Source of the DNA: Chloroflexota bacterium
Lineage (GTDB): Bacteria; Chloroflexota; Anaerolineae; Anaerolineales; UBA11579
NCBI GenBank assembly: GCA_003250455.1
Contig: QKGK01000425.1
Coordinates: forward strand, 1 to 8,102
Direction of reading: 5' to 3'
DNA length: 8,102 nucleotides
Part shown: piece after piece, positions 1 to 5,976 of the stretch
Layout of the letters: each line of letters starts with the position of its first letter
Position numbering within the stretch: position 1 is the stretch's first letter
Program-made: the position numbers and the translations under genes
The notes under the pieces: model-generated
The model's database searches: none
What the model was told of the DNA's origin: nothing
The model's input: only the letters and a program-made list of their open reading frames with translations

Positions 1-1
1 G

Positions 2-38
2 TCTATTATCATTTAGGCTTGGAATCAAAAAAGAGAAA
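2..38. repeat. Direct repeat, copy 1
   Basis: Positions 2-27 are identical to 235-260 (26 bp, beginning TCTATTATCATTT and ending GGAATCA). After five or so diverged bases both copies share GAGAAA at the same offset, so homology runs to about 38. The two copies bracket the hairpin element at 141-210. They could be traces of a duplicated intergenic module or flanks of a small mobile repeat; nothing decides between these. Confidence 0.8.
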
Positions 39-51
39 CCCCGGGATAAGC

Positions 52-75
52 GTCGTTCCGAGCATGCGAGGAACC
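52..75 (+). repeat. Dispersed 25-bp element, copy 1
   Basis: The sequence GTCGTTCCGAGC....GAGGAACC matches the reverse complement of 329-355 (GTCATTCCGAAC....GAGGAATCC) with a few transitions. The form TC(G/A)TTCCGA(G/A)C...GAGGAA(C/T)C resembles, from memory, a short repeat seen in intergenic regions of many environmental genomes. The only thing shown directly here is the two-copy inverted arrangement. Confidence 0.6.
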
Positions 76-140
76 CGCCGACCAGTCCAAATTGGGCAGC
101 TAATCCCAGGGCTGGGTGCAATCCTTTAAATTCCTCACCA

Positions 141-210
141 TCCGTGTTCATCTGTGTGTATCTGTGGTTAAAAGAAGAATGAACCACGGATGAACACAGA
201 TGCACACAGA
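141..210. repeat. Imperfect inverted repeat built of 10-bp units
   Basis: The left arm (141-169) and the reverse complement of the right arm (182-210) agree at 24 of 29 positions, with a 12-base A-rich loop. Each arm is three phased decamers: TCCGTGTTCA, TCTGTGTGTA, TCTGTGGTTA on the left, and their complement-like counterparts GAACCACGGA, TGAACACAGA, TGCACACAGA on the right. Several mismatches would be G-U pairs in RNA. No T-tract follows on either strand, so it is not a standard terminator. It resembles widespread short intergenic palindromes; its function is unknown. Confidence 0.75.
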
Positions 211-234
211 TATAAATTTTATCTAGTGGGATCA

Positions 235-271
235 TCTATTATCATTTAGGCTTGGAATCAGGAGGGAGAAA
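235..271. repeat. Direct repeat, copy 2
   Basis: This is the second copy of the repeat at 2-38. The first 26 bases are identical, followed by a diverged purine-rich stretch (GGAGG here, AAAAA in copy 1) and then a shared GAGAAA. The spacing between copies is 233 bp. Confidence 0.8.
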
Positions 272-328
272 TTATTCAAATGGGTGCAGAAATTTTAGTT
301 TTGGCTGCACTACTTTGGCCTCTTCAGC

Positions 329-355
329 GGATTCCTCACTGCGTTCGGAATGACA
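329..355 (-). repeat. Dispersed 25-bp element, copy 2 (inverted)
   Basis: Read on the minus strand, this is a diverged copy of the element at 52-75. The two copies point toward one another and enclose the decamer hairpin and the second direct-repeat copy. Confidence 0.6.
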
Positions 356-367
356 TTGGCATGGCAC

Positions 368-431
368 AACCAGCTAACCAGATAACCATCCAACTACCTA
401 ACCAGCTAACCAGCCAACCAGCTAACTACCC
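368..431. repeat. Octanucleotide tandem array, 8 units
   Basis: Eight consecutive octamers lie in perfect 8-bp phase: AACCAGCT, AACCAGAT, AACCATCC, AACTACCT, AACCAGCT, AACCAGCC, AACCAGCT, AACTACCC. All begin with AAC. The last unit overlaps the end of the minus-strand B3/B4 gene and contains its TAG stop (426-428) and last glycine codon. The 8-bp period is not a multiple of three, so the array is a non-coding, slippage-prone tract that has supplied or invaded the end of a gene. Confidence 0.85.
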
Positions 432-1100
432 AAAAACCATCTCTCCCCCCAGAAATTCCGCCGCCAGCGCCTGGAAGGCGGCAATTGCCTGCTGCACGTC
501 CTCCTGCGCGCCGGGATGATGCCCCTCGGTGACCACGATCACCGACTGCGTATCGGCACGCGCCGCGCTCTGGTCGCTCTGCCGCCAGCACCAGCGCCGG
601 GCCGCCACCAGCCCGTTCCCGTCGATGAAGATCACCTCACCCGGCTCGGGGTGCTCGAACGCCTTCTCAAACAGCGGTGTGAAACGCTCCTCGCCGGTGG
701 CGAACTGCACCGTGATGGACCCGTTGGTGCGGTCGGCGTCGAAGACCGCCACCGGCACCTGGTAGCGGATGCTGACCAGATTACCAATGTCCACCAGGGC
801 ATTGATCGAAGGGATGTCGCCTTTTTTGGTCAGGCGGCGCAGCAAGGCCTCAATGGCGCTGCGGTATTTGGTCGGGTTGACCCCAAACTGGCGAAACGCG
901 CCCCGCCATGCCGAGAGGCTCTCCAGCTCGCTCAGCGGGGTATCCCCGATCTGCGCCAGCACGGCCTGCTGTTCGGCAAAATAGCGTTCTTGCAGCGCTA
1001 GCGGCGTGGGGCGGTTGGCCATTCCCCGTCCAAACATCACCCCTGCCCGGATACCGGGAAACGCGTCCGTGATTGCCGGGACATACTGAAACGTGTACAT
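426..1100 (-). CDS. Free-standing B3/B4 domain protein (PheT editing-domain-like)
   Basis: The 224-residue protein matches the B3/B4 fold of the phenylalanyl-tRNA synthetase beta chain, where that domain edits Tyr-tRNA(Phe). Signature stretches are W65-R-x-A-F-R-x-F-G-x-x-P-x-K-Y-R near 65-80, S-I-N-A-L-V-D-I-G-N-L-V-S near 98-110, and A-R-R-W-x-W-R-Q at 167-174. No other synthetase domain is present, so this is a stand-alone module. Its substrate is unknown; trans-editing of mischarged tRNA or an amino-acid-related role are both possible. The start is set by AGGAGG (1107-1112) six bases before ATG. The frame stays open upstream to 1478, but that part is an out-of-frame reading of the CPBP gene. 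It is the last gene of the operon, 10 bp after the preceding stop. The stop codon lies inside the octamer array. Confidence 0.88.
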   Translation of the reverse strand: MYTFQYVPAITDAFPGIRAGVMFGRGMANRPTPLALQERYFAEQQAVLAQIGDTPLSELESLSAWRGAFRQFGVNPTKYRSAIEALLRRLTKKGDIPSINALVDIGNLVSIRYQVPVAVFDADRTNGSITVQFATGEERFTPLFEKAFEHPEPGEVIFIDGNGLVAARRWCWRQSDQSAARADTQSVIVVTEGHHPGAQEDVQQAIAAFQALAAEFLGGEMVFG

Positions 1101-1106
1101 CGAAAT

Positions 1107-1112
1107 CCTCCT
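1107..1112 (-). promoter_or_regulatory. Shine-Dalgarno overlapping upstream stop codon
   Basis: AGGAGG on the minus strand shares two bases with the TAG stop (1111-1113) of the CPBP gene and is six bases from the ATG at 1100. It fixes the B3/B4 start and implies translational coupling between the two genes. Confidence 0.85.
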
Positions 1113-1731
1113 ACCCAAAAGCCCCACCGGCCACCAGCACGGTGAAGGCGAAAACGAAATAGTGAATGAAAAAAGCGTACAAAAAAGATTTGGTGCGCCA
1201 GGCCACCAGCCCGAAAAGGAACCCGCCAAAGATGGTCGAGACGGTCTCGATCTCCGGCTTGCCGATGTGCGCCAGCGCAAACGGCACCGCCTGCAGCCAA
1301 AGGGCGTCCGGGCCGTATTCTTTGGCGTATGCGAACAGCAGCCAGCCGCGGAACATGAACTCCCAGCCGAACAGGTCCAGGAACACGTACCCCGGCAGCT
1401 GCGGCCCCAGCAGCCACTCGTAATACTTCTGCATGGAGGCATCCCCTTTGGCGGTGAACCACAATATCGGAGCGGCAATCGCGATCACGATGCCCGTCAG
1501 GGCCAGCCCGGCCTTCCAGTCGCCCAGGCGGAAGCCATATTCAGCCGGGTTCTCCCGCAGTACCACGATGATGACGAACAGCGGCACGATCAGGTAGAGG
1601 ATGAAGCGGTCCAGCACCACCGAACCGGTAAAGGTGTGGTACGAGTCCACGATCAGCAGCAGCGTGGTGACAATCGTGGCGGTGACCGTTTTCCAGTTGA
1701 ACCTGAGATCAAAACTGAATAGAGATTTCAT
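1111..1731 (-). CDS. CPBP-family (CAAX protease/bacteriocin-processing-like) membrane protein
   Basis: A 206-residue protein with about six hydrophobic segments (near 17-30, 42-58, 75-92, 115-135, 164-178, 183-203). Motif 1 of the CPBP/Abi family appears as W123-E-F-M-F-R128, with tryptophan in place of the first glutamate of the usual EExxxR. Motif 2 is F151-A-L-A-H155, and motif 3 is H190 without the usual Asn/Asp four residues on. The catalytic Glu and two His are therefore kept, so it may be an intramembrane protease, though activity is not certain. The start is set by AAGGAG (1738-1743) six bases before ATG at 1731; the frame is open to 1821 but that overlaps the glycosyltransferase gene without a ribosome site. 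It is the middle gene of the operon, 20 bp after the glycosyltransferase. Confidence 0.85.
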   Translation of the reverse strand: MKSLFSFDLRFNWKTVTATIVTTLLLIVDSYHTFTGSVVLDRFILYLIVPLFVIIVVLRENPAEYGFRLGDWKAGLALTGIVIAIAAPILWFTAKGDASMQKYYEWLLGPQLPGYVFLDLFGWEFMFRGWLLFAYAKEYGPDALWLQAVPFALAHIGKPEIETVSTIFGGFLFGLVAWRTKSFLYAFFIHYFVFAFTVLVAGGAFG

Positions 1732-1751
1732 CACAATCTCCTTGTGCGTGT

Positions 1752-3194
1752 TTAGTACGAAAAATAGGTCCGGTTGCCTTGCGGGCCAAACAGCTGCTTG
1801 AGCGTATCGGCGTCGCGCCACAGTTCAAAGCTCCAGTTAAACACCAGCAGCGCCACCAGCACGATGGACAAAACCACCAGCCAGCGGTTGGAAGGGTCGG
1901 CAAAGCGGGTCGCCAGCGTGCGTCGCTGCGTCCAGGTGTGAGCGGCAAACCCGGCCAGCAAAGGCACCAATGCCAGGTGGAAGCGCGGTTCCGACAGGAT
2001 CAGCACGTGTGGCGCCAGGTAAAAGAGCGCCACCAGCCCCACCAGCAGGTGGGCCCGCTTCCAGCGGACCAGCGGCAGCGACAATGCAGCCCCAACGGCC
2101 AGCAGCACAAAGGGCAGGGTAAAGGCCACAAACACCATGGTGAACCATGGCTGGGGGATATAGCCAAGGAAGTTATTGGAATAGAAATAGGTCAGCACCC
2201 GCCGCTCCAGCCCGAAAAAGTAACCCAGTTTAAACAACATCAAGGTTGGCACCCTGCCCGGGTCGTCCCGGATAAAGCCCAGCGCCTTTTCCGTCCCGAT
2301 CTCGTCCCGCTGAATATCGTCCAGGTAAGGCATCAGGTCCAGTGAGGGGCCAAACTCAAAGCGCCCTTCGGTATCCGGGTGGTAGCCGAGGTACAGGTTG
2401 TAGCCCATCGAATTTTCCAGGAAGCTGAACTGGCCATGCAGCAGGGAATTGCGCACCACCCAGGGGGTCAGCAGCACCACTACTGCCGCCAGCACGATCA
2501 GTGCGCCTTTTTTATCTTTGACGGCAAACCACAGCCACAGCAGCACCGCCGGCAGGATCGCCACGATCACCGAGCGGGTCAGGGCGGCGGCGGCCAGGGC
2601 TGCCCCGGCGAACAGGTAGTCCTGCCAGCGGCCGCTTTCGGCAGCGCACAGCAGCAGTAAGACGGACGCCAGCACCAGCGGGATGAAGATCACTTCGGTT
2701 GCCAGCGCCAGCGGGAAGATCACCAAAAACGGGTACAGCGCCAGCATCCAGGCGGCCAGCCGGGCGGTTTTCTCCTCCCCGGGGAACAGCCGTTTTGCCA
2801 GTGCGTATCCCATCGGGGCCAGCGAGGACACCACAAACACCTGCACCAGCCGGGCGATGAAGAAGCGGTTCTCCAGCCCGAACAGGCGGTAGATCAGCGA
2901 AAGGAAGAAAGGGTACCCCGGCCCGCGGAAGGAGGTCAGGATGCCGCGGGGGTCGTAATCCCCGGTGACAAACTCCAGCGGGATATATTGCTTGACCAGG
3001 GCCAGGTCGTCCGCCCCATACCAGCGGAAGCCTTCCCCTGCCGCCAGGCTGCGCCCCAGCATGTCGTACTGGAACATATCATCCAGCCCGATAGCCAGGT
3101 GCTGGGCGGCGATCACCGGCACCAGCCGGAGAACAACGGCCAGCAGATAGATCAGCAGCGGAAATAAAAGGCGGTGTTTTTTTGTGAAGGTCAT
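1752..3194 (-). CDS. GT-C membrane glycosyltransferase (ArnT/PMT, GT39/GT83-like)
   Basis: A 480-residue polytopic protein of the dolichyl-phosphate-mannose mannosyltransferase/ArnT type, which moves a sugar from a polyprenyl-phosphate carrier to a protein or lipid outside the membrane. An N-terminal helix (about 9-28) is followed by an external loop with G36-L-D-D-M-F-Q-Y, where D38/D39 are candidates for the catalytic acid of this fold. Family-typical F89-R-G-P-G-Y-P and T206-R-S follow, and S401-E-P-R-F lies before a late helix. The donor and acceptor cannot be told from sequence. Start choice: a TTG at 3236 and ATGs at 3203 and 3194 are in frame, none with a Shine-Dalgarno. I prefer 3194 because the TATAAT box (3202-3207) overlaps the ATG at 3203 and lies exactly seven bases before 3194. 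It is the first gene of a three-gene operon. Confidence 0.88.
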   Translation of the reverse strand: MTFTKKHRLLFPLLIYLLAVVLRLVPVIAAQHLAIGLDDMFQYDMLGRSLAAGEGFRWYGADDLALVKQYIPLEFVTGDYDPRGILTSFRGPGYPFFLSLIYRLFGLENRFFIARLVQVFVVSSLAPMGYALAKRLFPGEEKTARLAAWMLALYPFLVIFPLALATEVIFIPLVLASVLLLLCAAESGRWQDYLFAGAALAAAALTRSVIVAILPAVLLWLWFAVKDKKGALIVLAAVVVLLTPWVVRNSLLHGQFSFLENSMGYNLYLGYHPDTEGRFEFGPSLDLMPYLDDIQRDEIGTEKALGFIRDDPGRVPTLMLFKLGYFFGLERRVLTYFYSNNFLGYIPQPWFTMVFVAFTLPFVLLAVGAALSLPLVRWKRAHLLVGLVALFYLAPHVLILSEPRFHLALVPLLAGFAAHTWTQRRTLATRFADPSNRWLVVLSIVLVALLVFNWSFELWRDADTLKQLFGPQGNRTYFSY

Positions 3195-3201
3195 GCATGT
3201 C

Positions 3202-3232
3202 ATTATACAATCTTGTACAATAGAGATGTCAA
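3202..3232 (-). promoter_or_regulatory. Promoter for glycosyltransferase operon, likely leaderless
   Basis: On the minus strand there is a perfect TTGACA (3227-3232) and a perfect TATAAT (3202-3207) with a 19-base spacer, slightly longer than ideal. The expected transcription start, about seven bases past the -10 box, falls on the A of the ATG at 3194. The spacer contains the 8-bp palindrome TTGTACAA (3213-3220), and TACAAT occurs twice at a 10-bp period on the plus strand (3206-3211, 3216-3221). Either could be an operator. Confidence 0.55.
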
Positions 3233-3254
3233 TCAATCATGTCTGACTTATAGA
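3226..3254 (+). promoter_or_regulatory. Weak candidate promoter for methyltransferase gene
   Basis: ATGTCA (3226-3231) and TATAGA (3249-3254) each match four of six consensus bases with a 17-base spacer, ahead of the ribosome site GGGAG (3257-3261). It overlaps the -35 region of the divergent operon, so the two promoters may compete or share control. Confidence 0.3.
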
Positions 3255-3267
3255 ACGGGAGAGCAAA

Positions 3268-4080
3268 ATGAAGGATGACATAAGCGATATTGCGGACCTG
3301 TACAACCGTGATTCCCATAATGAGCATCTGCGTCTGGTCGAGCATCAGCTTGAATTTGACCTTACCATGCGATACCTGAAAGCCTACCTCCCCGAGAAGG
3401 GAAATATCCTGGAAATCGGGTCTGCCAGTGGAAGATACACCGTCGCCCTGGCCAAACTGGGATACCACATCACAGCAGTAGACCTGTCGGAAGGGCTGAT
3501 TGAACAATGCAGAAAGAACCTTGCGCAGCATGGCCTGGAACAGCAGGTGCGCAACATCCATGCGGATGCCCGCGACCTGAGCAATGTGCCGGGAAAGAAC
3601 TATGACGCCGTGCTCCTGATGGGGCCGCTTTATCATTTGGTGGAAGAGGAAGACCGCAAGCTGGCGCTAACCCAGGCCATTGACCGCTTGCGTCCAGGCG
3701 GCATCCTTGTGTCAGCGTTCATCAGCCGCTTTGGCCTTCTGGGGGATATGCTAAAAAATGTCCCGGAATGGATTGAAATGCAGGAAGACGTGCATTCCGT
3801 GATCGAAATGGGCAGAGACCCGGAAGACCATCCCCGCGGCGGGTTTCGCGGCTATTTTGCCCGGGTATCTGAGATCGCGCCGCTGCACGAAACCGTTGGC
3901 CTGGAAACTTTGGTCGTTGCCGGGGTAGAGCCAGCCATTTCAGCCGACGATGAAAGCTACAACAAACTCTCTGGAACCTGGCGCCAACTCTGGCAGGACA
4001 TTCTCTTTGAAGTCAGTACCGAACCTTCTGCCATCGGGGCCTCACGGCATCTGCTGTATATCGGCAAAAAACCAGACTGA
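3268..4080 (+). CDS. Class I SAM-dependent methyltransferase
   Basis: A 270-residue Rossmann-fold methyltransferase. Motif I is I47-L-E-I-G-S-A-S-G-R (glycine-rich SAM loop). The acidic residue that holds the ribose is D72 in V-D-L-S, D100 lies in H-A-D-A-R-D, and motif IV-like Y112-D-A-V-L-L-M-G-P-L-Y-H-L follows. The fold is most like the Methyltransf_11/25 group of small-molecule or unassigned methyltransferases; the substrate cannot be read from sequence. ATG at 3268 follows GGGAG by six bases. It is the only plus-strand gene, diverging from the glycosyltransferase operon with 73 bp between starts and converging on the GNAT gene with only 8 bp between stops. Its sequence looks complete and in frame. 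Confidence 0.92.
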   Translation: MKDDISDIADLYNRDSHNEHLRLVEHQLEFDLTMRYLKAYLPEKGNILEIGSASGRYTVALAKLGYHITAVDLSEGLIEQCRKNLAQHGLEQQVRNIHADARDLSNVPGKNYDAVLLMGPLYHLVEEEDRKLALTQAIDRLRPGGILVSAFISRFGLLGDMLKNVPEWIEMQEDVHSVIEMGRDPEDHPRGGFRGYFARVSEIAPLHETVGLETLVVAGVEPAISADDESYNKLSGTWRQLWQDILFEVSTEPSAIGASRHLLYIGKKPD

Positions 4081-4088
4081 CCTTCCGT

Positions 4089-4547
4089 TCAAACGCCATC
4101 GCGCCGCATGATCAGCGGCCCCTCCGGAGGCTTGCGCCGCCCGCCAACCACCTTCGCCAGGCGGGAGATGCGCCGGAAGTACGGCGGCATTTCTTCTTCT
4201 TGCACGGGGGAAAAGCCAAACTTGCGGTAAAGCGTTTCCATTTGGGGACGGCACATCAGGTACAGGGTCCCGTCGTGTGCGGCCACAGCCGCTTCGATCA
4301 GCACACGCCCCAGCCCGCGGCCGCGCCAGCTATCCACCACCAGCAGGGAAGCCAGTTCGGTGCTGCCGTCCTTGTGCGGCTTGAGCTGCACGCAGCCGAC
4401 CACCTCCCCGGCGGCATCCACTGCCAGGGTGAAGTGCGGCCAGTCCAGGCCAAAAGGGTTCAGCCCGGCAGTGCGGATCAGGGAGCGAATGGTGCTTTGA
4501 TCCTCCTGCCGGGCTGGACGGAGCGAATAATTACCTGCCTCAGACAA
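4089..4547 (-). CDS. GNAT-family N-acetyltransferase
   Basis: A 152-residue acyl-CoA transferase. The first strand is Y7-S-L-R-P-A with E15-D following, the central strand reads T63-E-L-A-S-L-L-V, and the acetyl-CoA loop is R75-G-R-G-L-G80, matching (R/Q)xxGx(G/A). L106-Y-R-K-F-G-F near 106-112 is the usual late GNAT motif. The substrate is unknown. The start is TTG at 4547: there is no ATG that would keep the N-terminal strand and no Shine-Dalgarno. The gene overlaps the end of the FeoB permease gene by 8 bp, so its translation probably depends on ribosomes finishing that gene. It is the last gene of the feo operon; whether it has any part in iron uptake is not shown. Confidence 0.86.
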   Translation of the reverse strand: MSEAGNYSLRPARQEDQSTIRSLIRTAGLNPFGLDWPHFTLAVDAAGEVVGCVQLKPHKDGSTELASLLVVDSWRGRGLGRVLIEAAVAAHDGTLYLMCRPQMETLYRKFGFSPVQEEEMPPYFRRISRLAKVVGGRRKPPEGPLIMRRDGV

Positions 4548-5976
4548 GCGAAGCGATCAGCCGCCAGATCTGGGCGACGAAAAATGTCAGGGTAAAGCCC
4601 ATCACCAGGGGCAGCATAGCAGCGACGGTCGTCCATTTTTTGCTGCCGGTTTCCCTGTAGATGGTGAAAATGGTCGTCGAGCACGGATTATGCACCAGGC
4701 TGAACAGCATCAGGTTGACTGCCGTCAGCAGCGTCCAGCCGCCCGCCTGGAACAGGGAGATCATGTCGGCGTTGGAGTTCATCTCGAACATCACGCCTGC
4801 CCCGGCCCCGGCGTCAATACCGGTGACCAGCACGGTCAGCATCAGCACGGTCGGGATGACGATCTCGTTGGCCGGGATGGCGATCACATATGCCAGCAGG
4901 ATCACGCCGTTGAGGCCCAGCAGCAGGCCAAACGGGTTGAGGAAGTTAATCACCGCCTCAGCGATCGTGGTCCCGCCAATGTGGATATTGGACACCAGCC
5001 AGATGGCTGCACCGGCAGGGGCGGCAAACACGATCGCCCGCCACAGCACATAGATGGTGCGGTCGATCAGCGAGGTGTACAGGGTTTGCCAGACGCGCGG
5101 CGGGCGGTAGGGCGGCAGTTCCAGGCTGAAGGTGGAGACCTCACCCCGCAGCATCGTGCGGGAGAGGAACCGGCTCACCAAAAAGGTAAAACCGACCCCA
5201 ATCATGGCCACCCCCACCACAGCCGTGGCGGAGATCAGCCCGGCCAGCTGCGCCGGGACCAGCGCACCGATGAACAGCGTGGCGATCAGGATCTGCGTCG
5301 GCCAGCGCCCGTTGCACAGGGCGAAGTTATTGGTGATGATGGCGATCAGCCGCTCGCGCGGGCTGTCGATGATGCGGGTGGCGACCACCCCGGCGGCATT
5401 ACAGCCAAAGCCCATCATCATCGAGAGGGCCTGCTTGCCATGTGCACCGTTGCGCCGGAAGAGGGCGTCCAGGTTAAAGGAGACCCGCGGCAGGTAGCCG
5501 AAGTCTTCCAGCAGGGTGAACAGCGGGAAGAAGATCGCCATCGGCGGCAGCATCACGCTGATCACCCAGGCGGTTGCCAGGTATACTCCGTCGATCAGCA
5601 GGCCGCTGATCCACCAGGGCACACCGATAGCCGCAGCGCCATTTTTCAGCCACGGATGAAAATTATCGATCAGGACAGAGGAGATCATCCTAGAGGGAAC
5701 ATTCGCCGCAGAAATGGTGATCCACAGCACCAGGGTGAACAGCAGGATCATGATCAGGAAGCCCCAGCGTTTGTCGGTCACGATCTTGTCAATCGTGCGG
5801 TCGAGGTCGAAGCGGGCGGGCTTGTCCGGGCGCTGCACGGCCCGGTCGGCCACGTTTGCCGCATCGGTATAGATCGCCTCCATCAGGGTCTGGTGAAAAT
5901 CAGACCCCACAGTGGCGCGCAGGTTCTGGGCATTTTGCAGCAGTTCTTCTACCTGTAAGTTTGCGTTAGCCTGCAT
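4540..5976 (-). CDS. feoB: FeoB membrane permease subunit (split FeoB, C-terminal part)
   Basis: A 478-residue polytopic protein equal to the membrane half of FeoB, the ferrous iron transporter. Residues 1-70 are a soluble lead-in resembling the end of the FeoB helical domain and linker (A39-x-x-V-A-D-R-A-V then D59-R-x-I-D-K-I). The first helix is about 72-92. The Gate regions follow: G160-Y-L-P-R-V-S-F, G180-K-Q, G189-F-G-C-N193, C221-N-G-R-W-P, and the second gate H429-N-P-C432-S-T-T with E442-T-G. The two gate cysteines C192 and C432 are kept; C-N-G-R-W-P differs from the usual S-C-x-A-R-L-P. ATG at 5976 follows GGAGGTG (5981-5987), and the gene overlaps the G-protein gene by 11 bp. It must act with the separate G protein. 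It is intact, not a frameshift remnant. Confidence 0.95.
   Translation of the reverse strand: MQANANLQVEELLQNAQNLRATVGSDFHQTLMEAIYTDAANVADRAVQRPDKPARFDLDRTIDKIVTDKRWGFLIMILLFTLVLWITISAANVPSRMISSVLIDNFHPWLKNGAAAIGVPWWISGLLIDGVYLATAWVISVMLPPMAIFFPLFTLLEDFGYLPRVSFNLDALFRRNGAHGKQALSMMMGFGCNAAGVVATRIIDSPRERLIAIITNNFALCNGRWPTQILIATLFIGALVPAQLAGLISATAVVGVAMIGVGFTFLVSRFLSRTMLRGEVSTFSLELPPYRPPRVWQTLYTSLIDRTIYVLWRAIVFAAPAGAAIWLVSNIHIGGTTIAEAVINFLNPFGLLLGLNGVILLAYVIAIPANEIVIPTVLMLTVLVTGIDAGAGAGVMFEMNSNADMISLFQAGGWTLLTAVNLMLFSLVHNPCSTTIFTIYRETGSKKWTTVAAMLPLVMGFTLTFFVAQIWRLIASLV

Larger units (their letters stand above)
1..425. other. Gene-free, repeat-rich intergenic region
   Basis: No credible gene is present on either strand; the one small plus-strand reading frame here (280-519) runs through repeats and has no recognisable protein character. 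The region instead holds four repeat types listed separately: a 26-bp direct repeat, a pair of inverted 25-bp elements, a decamer-built hairpin and an octamer array. It lies downstream of the minus-strand operon that ends at 426. I found no classical hairpin-plus-T-tract terminator in it, so where that operon's transcript ends is unclear. Confidence 0.75.

Noticed and set aside
141..210. Hairpin as terminator of the minus-strand operon
   Set aside because: It lies more than 200 bp past the stop and no T-tract follows the stem on the minus strand.
368..431. Octamer array as a CRISPR or integron-like array
   Set aside because: Units are 8 bp and contiguous with no unique spacers.
280..519. Small plus-strand frame starting ATG 280
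   Set aside because: It runs through the dispersed element and the octamer array, giving low-complexity sequence, and then into the end of the B3/B4 gene.
1101..1478. Upstream extension of the B3/B4 gene to a 350-residue protein
   Set aside because: The extra 126 residues are an out-of-frame reading of the CPBP gene on the same strand, rich in Cys/Ser/Arg, while ATG 1100 has an AGGAGG site and begins the domain.
516..1722. Plus-strand open frames opposite the B3/B4 and CPBP genes
   Set aside because: They lack family motifs and lie wholly antisense to coupled genes with strong ribosome sites.
4690..5958. Long plus-strand open frame (422 residues) antisense to the FeoB permease
   Set aside because: Composition is dominated by His, Gln, Gly, Asp and Arg with no hydrophobic core, as expected for the complement of a GC-rich membrane protein gene.
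5966..5976. FeoB split as a sequencing error or frameshifted pseudogene
   Set aside because: The permease has its own GGAGGTG site and ATG, the G protein has a non-conserved tail before its stop, and both halves keep all key motifs, which fits two real genes.
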